This document shows, piece after piece, positions 1 through 8,767 of a DNA stretch of 64,000 nucleotides. The stretch comes from Paenibacillus_D tarimensis_A (GTDB taxonomy: Bacteria; Bacillota; Bacilli; Paenibacillales; Paenibacillaceae), in NCBI GenBank assembly GCA_041281825.1, contig CP166298.1, positions 4,650,001 to 4,714,000 of the forward strand. Direction: 5' to 3'. The notes under the pieces were generated by a model, which was given only the letters and a program-made list of their open reading frames with translations, did no database searches and was not told the origin of the DNA. Both the position numbers and the translations under genes were made by a program. Position 1 is the stretch's first letter. Each line of letters opens with the position of its first letter.

Positions 1-243
1 GGGAGAAAATGGATTCCGATTGCGATGACAGCTCTGCCCCCCTGTTTAAGCTTGAAACTAGGCGTTACAAATCCTAATTTCATTGATAAAGTTAGAACAA
101 ACTTAGATAATAGAAGCATACATTACGAAATGAAAGAAGAAAGCGAGCTTCATTTTCGCGTTCAAGGGTATCATTTTATTTTATGTCCTACTGATTTTTC
201 TGAAAATATTCCATACAAGCTAAATTTGCCTTATTCCCGTTGA
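1..243 (+). CDS. Unrecognised small protein, possibly the 3' end of a longer gene
   Basis: The reading frame is open from the first base of the window to a TGA at 241-243. An internal ATG at 25 gives 72 residues, but the frame continues upstream without a stop, so the true start may lie outside the window. I see no signal peptide, membrane segment or known motif. The residues are mixed charged and hydrophobic, and the base composition is AT-rich like the next gene. It ends just before the ribosome binding site of the HAD gene, so the two may share a transcript. Function unknown. Confidence 0.35.
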   Translation, partial: GRKWIPIAMTALPPCLSLKLGVTNPNFIDKVRTNLDNRSIHYEMKEESELHFRVQGYHFILCPTDFSENIPYKLNLPYSR

Positions 244-266
244 CAGCGTAAGGGGGACGCAAGAGA

Positions 267-961
267 ATGATTTTTTTGATATAGACGAGACTCTATTTGA
301 CTTCAAAACAGCCGAATACTTAGGTGTACAAGCTTTCCATCGCGAATGCGGTTTTCCTATCCATCTTACTGAAGATGCGTTTTATAGCGCATGGTGTTCA
401 ATCGGGCAATTTCATTTCGACAGATACTTAAAGGGGGAACTGTCTTTTCCGCAGCTCCAAGCTGAACGGGTGAAGGATGTTTTAAAGAATTACGCAGACA
501 TCTCGCAAATAACTGATCAAGAGGCATTAGAGCATTATTTCATTTACTTGCGAAATTACGAGAACCATTGGAAGGCATTCCAGGACGTAAAACCGTGTTT
601 GGAAAAAATAATTGGACATCGTCGACTAGGAATTATTAGTAATGGGGATCTGACGCAGCAAACCTCCAAACTGGAGAAGCTGGGAATTTTGAATGATTTC
701 GAAATCATTGTAACATCGGGAGATACAGGCATTGCCAAGCCGGATAAAAAGATCTTTGAAATTGCCTGTGAAAAAGCAGGAATGGAACCTGACCAGTGTA
801 TTTATATAGGTGATAATTTGAAAACGGACGTCTTGCCATGCAAGGAAATCGGCATGAAAGGCATTTGGTTAAATCGTAATGGCTCCTCGTCTTCCAGCGA
901 CATAAGCAATGACATTCCTGCTATTGAAAGTCTGAACGAGCTTCCGGCCCATATAATATAG
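267..961 (+). CDS. HAD superfamily hydrolase (subfamily IA), apparent frameshift at the start
   Basis: A YjjG-like HAD phosphatase of about 231 residues if one frameshift is corrected. An ATG at 267 with an AGGGGGAC ribosome site at 251-258 opens the frame, but the T-run 271-277 is one base short, so that frame stops at once. In the other frame the sequence reads DIDETLFDF, the catalytic nucleophile motif I. It continues through motif II (ISNGD), the conserved Lys (AKPDKKIF) and motif III (YIGDNLKTD). No start codon exists in the intact frame before GTG 470, which would lose the nucleophile. Either a sequencing error, a phase-variable tract or a real pseudogene. Family assignment is sure; functionality is not. 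Confidence 0.75.
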
Positions 962-971
962 CTGAAATAAA

Positions 972-1541
972 TTAAACGATTTTTGTTTCCAAGTCATCAA
1001 TATGCCTTTTTACTTCCATCCAATTTGATGCACGATATACCAGCTCGTTTGTAACAGACAAATTATAGGGCTGCTCATACAAAATGACCGGCTTGTTTGC
1101 AAGGGCAAACTCCTCTGCGTAGTGCGGGCCATCGTCAATCAACAGATCCACCTTGGAAATCAGACATTCCTGGAGTTTATTTTCTGTAAAAGTAATGTTG
1201 TCGTAGGCAATATTATAGTGCTTGAGCCATTCAAGCGTAATATTGCGAAAAAGCAGAGGCCGCGCAGTAATGATGGATACTCGATGCTGATTAGCCAGCT
1301 CCTGCAGGATTTCTTGTGCCATAGGGTACGGTAACGAATTCCAATGAATCTCACGCCCATGTTTTGTATAAACGGCATCGCGAGTCGCTTTATCCCAGCC
1401 GTATAAACGATAGATATAAAAATCGTTCACATCCTTTGGCGTAAACGAAAATCCCGATGCCGCATTATAATATTTTAAATGAGCTGAAGTTGCGTCAAGA
1501 ATTGTATTATCCAAATCTACCCCAATATGCAATGCCGGCAT
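972..1541 (-). CDS. 5'(3')-deoxyribonucleotidase-like HAD protein (YqfW family)
   Basis: 189 residues, the usual length of YqfW/NT5C-type nucleotidases, which remove phosphate from (deoxy)nucleoside monophosphates. The nucleophile motif GVDLDNTILD is at residues 7-16, the Ser/Thr motif SIITARP near 89-95, and the acidic motif LLIDDGPHYAEE near 133-144. Cytosolic, no signal peptide. It converges tail to tail with the other HAD gene, only 10 bases apart, and no terminator is visible between them. The exact substrate is not shown by the sequence. Confidence 0.8.
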   Translation of the reverse strand: MPALHIGVDLDNTILDATSAHLKYYNAASGFSFTPKDVNDFYIYRLYGWDKATRDAVYTKHGREIHWNSLPYPMAQEILQELANQHRVSIITARPLLFRNITLEWLKHYNIAYDNITFTENKLQECLISKVDLLIDDGPHYAEEFALANKPVILYEQPYNLSVTNELVYRASNWMEVKRHIDDLETKIV

Positions 1542-1587
1542 CCCCTAACGTAATTTGAAATAATTTAGCATCCAAACATTATGAAGC

Positions 1588-2370
1588 TTATGACGTTTTG
1601 CATTTGCATATATCTTCCTTGTCGTGCCCCATAATGTACAAATATGTACTTAATGCATGATAACATGAGATGGAGTGTTTGATCGGGAACAGTGTGGAGT
1701 TCACCTCTACTCCCGGCTCGAGATGCCGGTAACCGGCTATTTCCATGGGCACTTGAGGAACGATATCCGGGTGGTTGAAAATACGGGTATTCTTAATATT
1801 CATCTTTTGAAACGCTTCAACGAATTTACGATCCCCCACCCGCGGCGAGGCGAATGTGACCAATTCAACGTCGATTTCTTTGCTGCCTGCGACAAAAGCA
1901 TGCAAGGTAGCCAGCGAGCTTCCTAAACTATGCCCTGTTACAACAAGCTTGGTTCCAGCCGGCAATTGATCAAGCCCGGAAACCAGCGGCTGGGAAGGTA
2001 CGTTCGAATCTGCATATTCAATCATCATGCTTCTATAAAGATTAGTGAATCCTCTCTCGGTTTTACCCCCATTTGGGACTTCATGAAACGATTCCAATAC
2101 AAATTCGAAGTCAGATAACCAATCCAATGCGCTTTCCGTCCCTCTAATTACGACAGCCTGCTGTAGAGGATTATCCAAGGACCCGGCAATAAAACCGGCA
2201 AACTCTTTTTCCTTGAACGCTCCTAAACGGGGAGTCATCGATAGATTTGCAATCCGTTGCCAACCAGACGGGAAGTCAGGTGGAGCCGAAGGAGAGACGG
2301 GATTTTGCGCATACATTTTATAAGCGATATCAACGAACTTTCCCCATAAAATCAAACTTTGCATATCCAT
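1588..2370 (-). CDS. Class 3 lipase family protein
   Basis: 260 residues with alpha/beta hydrolase features of fungal-type class 3 lipases. The nucleophile elbow GHSLG is at residues 146-150 (Ser148), followed by an Asp in NHPDIVPQVP near 200 and a His-rich tail (KHSISCYH) that can supply the catalytic His. No signal peptide is seen, so it is probably cytosolic or released by another route. AGAGGAGA lies 11 bases before the ATG. It is read in the same direction as the GGDEF gene upstream (24-base gap) and yqfW downstream. Substrate unknown. Confidence 0.8.
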   Translation of the reverse strand: MDMQSLILWGKFVDIAYKMYAQNPVSPSAPPDFPSGWQRIANLSMTPRLGAFKEKEFAGFIAGSLDNPLQQAVVIRGTESALDWLSDFEFVLESFHEVPNGGKTERGFTNLYRSMMIEYADSNVPSQPLVSGLDQLPAGTKLVVTGHSLGSSLATLHAFVAGSKEIDVELVTFASPRVGDRKFVEAFQKMNIKNTRIFNHPDIVPQVPMEIAGYRHLEPGVEVNSTLFPIKHSISCYHALSTYLYIMGHDKEDICKCKTS

Positions 2371-2394
2371 AAAATAATTCTTCTCCTCTATGCT

Positions 2395-3027
2395 TTATGT
2401 CATTTTCTTATTGTCATACTTTCTCAGAATGTCGTCAAGCGCCTCTCTTAGCAAGACGGATTCTTTTTTATTCAACTGTTCTGCCAAGGCTTTAAGTTTT
2501 CTCAAACTCGTCGAGGAATAGTAGCATGACTTCATTACCATTTCTTCATTTGGCGGAAGAGCTACATGGTTGCGGCCGGCTTCTTTGGCGGCCATAAGCG
2601 CGGCACCTGCTGCTCTATTCAAGGTTTGACCGTCTTTGGCATCTCTGGGATACTGCGCTACTCCTACGGTAATCGTCAACTCCCTTTCGCTTGTCAAGTT
2701 GAATAAACCTTGAGAATCTTGAACTTTTTTCCTTATCAATTCCATCTTTAAAAACGCCTGCTCCAATGAATGCCCAGGCAATAACAGCGCAAACTCATCT
2801 CCGGAAACCCGGAATGCATGGTTTGGAGCTTCTTCTTCGAAGACCGAAGCCAGGGTTTTCAGAACTTCATCACCCTTTTCGTCGCCAAGGGCATTAATCT
2901 CCATAAAATGGTCTACGTCAATTAAAGCAAGCGCCACATGTTCATCTCCTCGAAGTAATTCATTCAAGTTCAATTCGAGTTGTTTTCGATTAGGCAATTC
3001 CGTCAACGAATCCATATGCTTCATCAT
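2395..3027 (-). CDS. Minimal GGDEF-domain protein with C-terminal ribbon-helix-helix-like tail
   Basis: 210 residues. The GGDEF domain starts almost at the N-terminus (DSLTELPNRK) with no sensor or membrane segment. Metal-ligand motif ALIDVDHF and an active-site loop SGDEF replace the canonical forms; no RxxD inhibitory site lies before the loop. GGDEF enzymes make cyclic di-GMP, and SGDEF variants may or may not be active. Residues about 165-205 (SCYYSSTSLRKLKALAEQLN and on) resemble a CopG/RHH DNA-binding fold. GGAGGT precedes ATG 3027. It could be a cyclase, a degenerate sensor or a transcription factor. Confidence 0.75.
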   Translation of the reverse strand: MMKHMDSLTELPNRKQLELNLNELLRGDEHVALALIDVDHFMEINALGDEKGDEVLKTLASVFEEEAPNHAFRVSGDEFALLLPGHSLEQAFLKMELIRKKVQDSQGLFNLTSERELTITVGVAQYPRDAKDGQTLNRAAGAALMAAKEAGRNHVALPPNEEMVMKSCYYSSTSLRKLKALAEQLNKKESVLLREALDDILRKYDNKKMT

Positions 3028-3161
3028 TTTTCTACCTCCATTTCATATATGACGTTATTATATTATATAATTATATGGGATCACCTTTCTCATTATTTAA
3101 GTAGATTTTCAACATGAATATAGCCATGCTCTGAGAATACGAATTTAGGAGGGCATCTCTT

Positions 3162-4143
3162 TTGCAGAGTGGAGAAATAAAGGTATTTGGCGGAAGTACT
3201 GGGAAATTATTTCGCTCAGAAAATGTGTGCTTACATTGGAATCGAAGCAGGCAAATCGGAAGTCATTAAATTTTCAGATGGAAATATATTTGTGAAGATT
3301 GGTGAAACGGTAAGAGATAAAGATGTGTACGTTGTACAACCGATTGCCTTAAATCCTAACGATGAATTTACAGAAATTCTTTTCTGGATGGATGCGTTTA
3401 AAAGAGCGAGTGCTAACTCAGTGACAGCTATTATACCTTACTTTGGATATGCAAAAGGTGATAAAAAAGATGAACCGAGGGTATCGATCAGGGCAAGAGT
3501 TTGTGCAGAATGTATTGAATTGGCAGGGGCCGATAGAATACTAACAATGGATTTGCATAGTCCGCAAATTCAGGGATTTTTCAAAAAACCAGTTGACCAT
3601 CTATTTGCTCTTCCTCTATTATGCGAGTTTGTAAAAAGCTTAAATATTGATGATTTGGTGGTTGTTTCACCAGACGTCGGATTTGCAAAGCAAGCGAGAA
3701 ATTATGCTTCAACTTTACAGGTGCCGGTTGCAATTGGTGATAAAACAAGAAAATCTCATGACGAAAAGGCCGAAGTGCTGGAGATTATTGGAAATGTGGA
3801 AGGCAAAAATGCACTAATAGTTGACGATTTTAGTATTTCTGCAGGGACATTAGTAGATCTGGCAAAAGGATTAAAGAAAAGAGGAGTAAAAAAAATATAC
3901 GCATTATTATCGCATATATTGTTAACTGATTCCGGAGTGGATAAAATTAACAATAGCCCTATCGACTTAGTTGTAAGCACTGATTCAGTCATAAATAATT
4001 CAATTGACTCCGGGAAGTTTAAAATTGTCTCAGTTGCTCCATTATTTGCTGAAGCTGTTCTAAGAATACATAACAGAGAATCGATTAGCTCTTTATTCGA
4101 TTCAGTACCCAGTGCATTATGTAAGTTCTCTTTTGATGAATAA
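3162..4143 (+). CDS. Divergent ribose-phosphate pyrophosphokinase, apparent frameshift near the N-terminus
   Basis: PRPP synthetase makes phosphoribosyl pyrophosphate from ribose 5-phosphate and ATP. Seen: PYFGYAKGDKKDEPR (ATP loop), MDLHSPQIQGFF, a basic flexible loop DKTRKSHD, and the PRPP-binding VDDFSISAGT. The best start is TTG 3162, eight bases after AGGAGGG; it reads GEIKVFGGSTGKLF, the family's N-terminus. The frame then shifts at the TTT 3210-3212 into FAQKM, as if one T were extra. A TTG at 3187 starts the remaining frame but loses the first strand. It is AT-rich and unlike the housekeeping enzyme in the loop, so a second copy or an acquired gene is likely. Confidence 0.75.
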
Positions 4144-4394
4144 CTCCTCACGCTTCCCATGAACGACAACATTACCTCTCGTATGAACATGGAAGTTGGC
4201 CGGAAGTACTGCCGTTTTACTTTGTGTACGTGAGAATAACGGCAAGATTTAGGCCCTGTCGTTGAGTAACCAGCACCGATTATATTGACCATTATTGGCT
4301 CAGCGCAGTCTCCAAAATACTTGCCGTTATTTTGTTATGGCCTCTCTGTATCACAAAATCTATCCCCCAGAAATAGGAACCTGCAGCCCAGCCG
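4144..4394. other. Gene-free spacer with a long-armed inverted repeat
   Basis: No coding sequence found. Arms AATAACGGCAAG (about 4232) and CTTGCCGTTATT (about 4322) are exact complements some 80 bases apart. They resemble the AACGG repeats on the other side of the sulfate-binding protein gene. Confidence 0.4.
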
Positions 4395-5501
4395 CTATTT
4401 CCCCGCCAGCACCTGATACCAGATCCCCTTTGGCGAATACAGCTTCTCTCTGACCTCGTTCCAACCGCCTAAGTACCCGATATCGAATAATCCTTCCGGC
4501 ACGATAAATCGGTCCTGCATTTGTTCTACTACTTGCTCGCTTACCGGGCGAAAACCTTGCTCCGCGAAAATTCGCTGCGCTTTTTCCCCATACAGAAATT
4601 CGATAAACGCTTCGGCAACTGCCCGATTTCCGTGCTTATCTACGTTTTTGTCGATCAGAGCAGCTGGATTTTCGATTAAAATCGTATATTTCGGAACGAC
4701 AATCTCATAATCGACCCCCTGGTTAATGCGGGCAAGGAGCTCATTCTCATACGTGACGATGACATCGCCGACGCCGTACTCGAACGCAGCCATCGATGCG
4801 CGGCCGCTCTTGTCCAGCGACTCCACATTCCGGTGAATCGCCGCCAGATAACTCTTGGCAAAAGCAGGATCTGGCGCGCCTTCACTCTCTTCGGACAGCT
4901 TCAAGCCCGCGCCGTAAATCGCATTAATGTCCCACTGTGCGCCGCCGGATGTTTTCGGATTCGGATATAGCACTTTCACGCCGGGCTCGGCCAGGTCGTC
5001 CCAGTCCCGAATTCCGAGGGGATTGCCTCCGCGCGTTCCCATCACAACGATCGAACGTGTAATCATTCCACCGGACGCCGTGGAGCGCCAATCGTGCGTA
5101 ATAAATCCGGCATTGGCGATTTTATCGATATCGCCCTCCATTGCCAGCAGCGTGACATCGGCTTCAAAACCGCCGACGATTGATCTCGCCTGCGTTCCGG
5201 AAGCCTCATACGATTCCTGGAAGGCGACCTTTTGCCCTGTCTGCGCCTTCCATTCTTCCTCAAATAACGGCAATATATCTCCAAGTGCATCCTTGGCGAC
5301 GGAATAGGCGCCGATAACCAGTGTGACATCGCCTTGACGGCTAGCGGATTTCCCGCTCGCCGGCGCATTCGCGCCATTAACCGCACAACCCGCCAAAACC
5401 GCAACCACCAGTACAGCAGCCAGGAAGGGCGCCAACAGGCAACGAATGAATCGCCTCTCGACAAGTCTAGTCGTATAAGTTGGTTTACTCGTTCGTAACA
5501 T
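4395..5501 (-). CDS. Sulfate ABC transporter substrate-binding lipoprotein
   Basis: 368 residues with a hydrophobic leader and lipobox LAGC (Cys39), so it is a membrane-anchored lipoprotein. The body matches the Sbp/CysP family, which delivers sulfate or thiosulfate to CysTWA: LVIGAYSVAKDAL, YEASGTQARSIVGG, NPKTSGGAQW and DVIVTYENE. The predicted leader is long and no good ribosome site lies before the ATG, so the start may be a little further in. It is transcribed after cysA but separated by 380 bases of repeats, instead of the usual place at the front of the operon. Confidence 0.88.
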   Translation of the reverse strand: MLRTSKPTYTTRLVERRFIRCLLAPFLAAVLVVAVLAGCAVNGANAPASGKSASRQGDVTLVIGAYSVAKDALGDILPLFEEEWKAQTGQKVAFQESYEASGTQARSIVGGFEADVTLLAMEGDIDKIANAGFITHDWRSTASGGMITRSIVVMGTRGGNPLGIRDWDDLAEPGVKVLYPNPKTSGGAQWDINAIYGAGLKLSEESEGAPDPAFAKSYLAAIHRNVESLDKSGRASMAAFEYGVGDVIVTYENELLARINQGVDYEIVVPKYTILIENPAALIDKNVDKHGNRAVAEAFIEFLYGEKAQRIFAEQGFRPVSEQVVEQMQDRFIVPEGLFDIGYLGGWNEVREKLYSPKGIWYQVLAGK

Positions 5502-5881
5502 AATTTAACACCCAACACTTTCTATTGTTGAAGTTTTTTTATTCGGCCGCAATCATCAAAAATGAAAAGAAAAATAACGGACTTTTATAGTCTTATTCAC
5601 CTTGAGTAGAGTCATTTGAAATAAATAGCGGACTTTTTAGGCCTTATCTGCTGCCAGTCTATACTTCACATTCGGGAAGACAAGGTATAACGGTACGAAA
5701 TTCCGTTATTTTGCAGTGGGCAAGGTGGATGAGACAAATAGACGAAAAAAAGTCCGCTATTGCAGGAGACTCTGACTCCTTCCGCTATTGCAGGAGACTC
5801 CCACTAAAATCCCGCTAATGCCGGATATCCAACACATCCGGACATTAACCGGAGGAGGAGCCCAACCCACCTCAATTAAAA
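5502..5881. repeat. Repeat-rich intergenic region between cysA and the sulfate-binding gene
   Basis: No gene. It holds two direct copies of ATAxCGGACTTTT (about 5574 and 5626), a palindrome ATAACGG...CCGTTAT (5687-5708), and two direct copies of TCCGCTATTGCAGGAGACTC (5753 and 5781). AATAGCGGACTTTTT near 5625 is the exact complement of AAAAAGTCCGCTATT near 5747. A hairpin at 5816-5849 next to the cysA stop could end transcription weakly. It looks like stacked small mobile or palindromic repeats. Confidence 0.6.
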
Positions 5882-6946
5882 TCAAATATGAATCGGCATC
5901 GGATCTTCCTTCAGCCGGTTCTCCATAATCCAGCTGTCGTTATCGTTAAACAAATATGCGCGGTGGATAAGAACGCTAATCTCGTCTCCGGGATGCAGCA
6001 CTTCCTTCTCCAGCGAGCGGTAGGTGATCAGCTTCACATCGCCGACTTCAACCTCCACCATCCACTCGCTGCCGCGAAAGTGAATATGTCTCACCCGGCC
6101 CGCTGCCGTTGCCGACATAAGACGGAATTCATTTAACTTTCCTGCTTCGATATACTCCGGGCGGATGAGCGCTTTCGTCCCCGGCCATGCAGCCGCTCCC
6201 TCGAAGCCTTTCAGCTTCGACACATCGTCGACGATCGTTGATTCGCCGATGAATCCTGCGACGAATTGCGTTTGCGGATGTTTGTAGATATCCCAGGGAG
6301 TGCCTTTTTGCTCCAGACGCCCTTTATTGATAATCATAATCTCGTCTGCCACCTCGATCGCTTCATCCTGATCATGCGTAACGAAGATTGAGGTTATGTC
6401 CAGCCGCTCAATCATTTCCTTGAGCCATGTGCGGAGCTCCTGGCGGATCTTGGCGTCGATCGCCGCGAACGGTTCGTCGAGCAGCAGCAGCTGCGGCTCC
6501 GGAGCAAGCGACCTTGCGAACGCGACGCGCTGACGCTGACCGCCGGACAGCTGATGCGGATAACGGTGCTCAAATCCTTTTAACCCCGTCAGTTCCACAA
6601 GAGACATCACCCGGTCACGGATCTCTCTTTTGGTTTTTTTCTTGATTTTCAGGCCGAATGCGATATTGTCGTAAACGGTCATATGTTTGAACAACGCGTA
6701 GTTTTGAAAAACAAAGCCGATTCCGCGCTCCTGCGGCGGCAGCTCGTTCACGCGATTGCCATGGAACAGGATATCCCCCGATGTCGGCGCTTCGAGCCCG
6801 GCCAGCATACGTAGAATTGAAGTTTTACCGCCGCCGCTCGGACCGAGCAACCCGATCAGCCGGCCCTTTTCGATCTGAAAACTTACATCGCGAACCGCAT
6901 GGAAATCGCCGAAATGTTTATTTAAGTGATTGACTTCGATATGCAT
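5882..6946 (-). CDS. cysA: Sulfate/thiosulfate import ATP-binding protein CysA
   Basis: 354 residues. ABC ATPase domain with Walker A GPSGGGKT (35-42), signature LSGGQRQR, Walker B LLLLDEPF and the H-loop FVTHDQDEA, followed by a C-terminal TOBE-like regulatory region (LIRPEYIE and on). It powers sulfate import through CysT and CysW at the membrane. AAGGGG precedes the ATG. It starts 4 bases after cysW ends, so it belongs to the same transcript. Molybdate importers are related, but the neighbours make sulfate the better call. Confidence 0.92.
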   Translation of the reverse strand: MHIEVNHLNKHFGDFHAVRDVSFQIEKGRLIGLLGPSGGGKTSILRMLAGLEAPTSGDILFHGNRVNELPPQERGIGFVFQNYALFKHMTVYDNIAFGLKIKKKTKREIRDRVMSLVELTGLKGFEHRYPHQLSGGQRQRVAFARSLAPEPQLLLLDEPFAAIDAKIRQELRTWLKEMIERLDITSIFVTHDQDEAIEVADEIMIINKGRLEQKGTPWDIYKHPQTQFVAGFIGESTIVDDVSKLKGFEGAAAWPGTKALIRPEYIEAGKLNEFRLMSATAAGRVRHIHFRGSEWMVEVEVGDVKLITYRSLEKEVLHPGDEISVLIHRAYLFNDNDSWIMENRLKEDPMPIHI

Positions 6947-6950
6947 AGCT

Positions 6951-7745
6951 CTAGTGCCCCTTTCGTTGTTTGGCCCATTCCATCAAGAGCAGCAGCGCGA
7001 CCGAAAAAGCTGCAAGCACCAATGCAACGCTGTTGGCCGCAAGCACGTTAAAGTTTTCCACATCCTGATATACCAAAGTTGTAGCTGTCTGAGTCTTATT
7101 AATAATATTGCCCGATACGACCAATACGGCTCCAAATTCCCCCATCGACCTTGCGACCGTCAGCACGACGCCGTAAATGACGCCCCACCGGATTGACGGC
7201 CATGTCACATGCCAAAACGTATACCAGGAATAAGCGCCCAATGTCGACGCCGCTTCCTCTTGCTGTGTGCCGATTTCCTGCAGCACCGGCATCACCTCGC
7301 GAACCATCAGCGGAAATGTAACGAATAGCGTCGCAAGAATCATGCCCGGTATCGCATAAACGACTTTAAAGCCGATTCCTTCAAAGAAGGTGCCGATAAT
7401 CGTATTCGGTCCGAGCAGCAGCACGATCATCAACCCGCCGATGACAGGCGACACGGCAAAAGGCAAATCGACGACGCTGTTCAGCAGCTGTTTCAGCCGG
7501 CCACCGAGCCATGTCGCCCGAACGAGATACAGGGCAAGCATGACGCCGAATATCGTATTGATAACCGTTACAATAATTACAATAACAGAGGTCATGTACA
7601 ACGCGTGAAGCGCATGCGGACGGCTAATTGCACCGATGAAGCCGCTCCAGCCCTCCTCCCAAGACCCTGAAAAAATACGGACAAGCGGGGCGATCAGCAA
7701 GACAAGAAAGACCAGATAGGTAAGCGGAATCCATACCTTCTTCAT
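6951..7745 (-). CDS. cysW: Sulfate ABC transporter permease CysW
   Basis: 264 residues, about six membrane helices. The EAA loop that docks with CysA is visible as EEAASTLGAYSWYTFWHVTWP. It forms the translocation pore with CysT. GGGGGG lies 7 bases before ATG. Its start overlaps the cysT stop by 4 bases, indicating translational coupling. Confidence 0.92.
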   Translation of the reverse strand: MKKVWIPLTYLVFLVLLIAPLVRIFSGSWEEGWSGFIGAISRPHALHALYMTSVIVIIVTVINTIFGVMLALYLVRATWLGGRLKQLLNSVVDLPFAVSPVIGGLMIVLLLGPNTIIGTFFEGIGFKVVYAIPGMILATLFVTFPLMVREVMPVLQEIGTQQEEAASTLGAYSWYTFWHVTWPSIRWGVIYGVVLTVARSMGEFGAVLVVSGNIINKTQTATTLVYQDVENFNVLAANSVALVLAAFSVALLLLMEWAKQRKGH

Positions 7746-8557
7746 TTGCCGGCCCCCCTTGATTGAATGACGTTAACGAGCCACAAGATGAGGAAGGACA
7801 ATGTCAGCAGCAAGATGGAAACGGCTGCAGCCCCTTGCGGGTTGTCGCTTTCCACCTCTCCGAAGATATAAACCGATGCGATAAGCGTACGACCGGGTAT
7901 ATTGCCGGCAACAAGCACGACCGCCCCGAACTCCGCGAGAGCTCTGGAGAAAGCAAGCATCGCCCCGCTAAGAATACCGGGTAGAATACTCGGGAATATA
8001 ATCGTTAAAAAAGTTTTCGCCCTCGAAGCGCCAAGCGTATAAGCCGCCTCTTCCTCCGAACGATCCATCTCCTCAAGCAAAGGCTGTACCGAGCGGATGA
8101 CAAAAGGAAAGGTTACAAACAGCATGGCGATGACAATCGCCGGTTCATGAAAAACTATCTCAATGCCGAGCTTTGCGGCCAAGCCCCCGACCCAGCTATT
8201 CGGGCCGAGCAGCATCAAGATCATTAGCCCGCCGACGGCCGTCGGCAGAGCAAAGGGCAAATCGACGAGACTGTTCAATAGTCTCCTTCCGAAGAACCGG
8301 TACCGAATAAGCACCCAACCTACCATCGTCCCGATAAATACATTGATCAGAGTCGCGATGACCGATAGGCGGATCGTCAGCAGCACCGCTTTCCATGCCA
8401 GGGGATCGGATACGCTGTCCCGGAAGGGCTCCCAGCCGAGCGAGAATGATTGCGCGTATATACCGGTAATCGGCAGTACAATCAAAATCATAAAATACAG
8501 CATAACAGTGCTTCGAAATCCGAAACTCCACCACCGGCTGCGAAACATCACATTCAC
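7742..8557 (-). CDS. cysT: Sulfate ABC transporter permease CysT
   Basis: About 271 residues, six predicted membrane helices, EAA loop EEAAYTLGASRAKTFLTIIFPS. First gene of cysT-cysW-cysA. Three candidate starts exist: TTG 8572, GTG 8557 and ATG 8548. GGAGGG at 8567-8572 overlaps the first and best serves GTG 8557, about eight bases away. A possible CymR-like site lies 52 bases upstream, which would fit cysteine- or sulfur-limited induction. Confidence 0.9.
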   Translation of the reverse strand: MNVMFRSRWWSFGFRSTVMLYFMILIVLPITGIYAQSFSLGWEPFRDSVSDPLAWKAVLLTIRLSVIATLINVFIGTMVGWVLIRYRFFGRRLLNSLVDLPFALPTAVGGLMILMLLGPNSWVGGLAAKLGIEIVFHEPAIVIAMLFVTFPFVIRSVQPLLEEMDRSEEEAAYTLGASRAKTFLTIIFPSILPGILSGAMLAFSRALAEFGAVVLVAGNIPGRTLIASVYIFGEVESDNPQGAAAVSILLLTLSFLILWLVNVIQSRGAGK

Positions 8558-8608
8558 CTTCTCACCCTCCAAAAAAACAACTGTAGCCCAAGCGAGAATA
8601 AGATCTAT

Positions 8609-8634
8609 AATTCCTATGAACTTACTTGGTATTA
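8609..8634 (-). promoter_or_regulatory. Candidate CymR-type operator before cysT
   Basis: On the minus strand the segment reads TAATACCAAGTAAGTTC then ATAGGAATT. The 3' GGAATT core and AT-rich 5' arm resemble CymR boxes of Bacillus sulfur genes. The match is by eye only, and the exact spacing may differ from the consensus. Confidence 0.3.
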
Positions 8635-8702
8635 ATACATTATCAGAACCCTGCCTGTTCAGTCAATCCTCAAAAGCAGCACAGATAACACAATCTACGA
8701 AA

Positions 8703-8738
8703 AACGGCCGGCACCTTCGAATAAAGGTTCCAGCCGTT
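8703..8738 (-). terminator. Rho-independent terminator after the DUF4383 gene
   Basis: A 15-bp stem with two mismatches (arms 8703-8717 and 8724-8738, 6-base loop), followed on the minus strand by a T-run. Confidence 0.8.
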
Positions 8739-8767
8739 GATTAACAAACATATCGTTTATATGCGAT

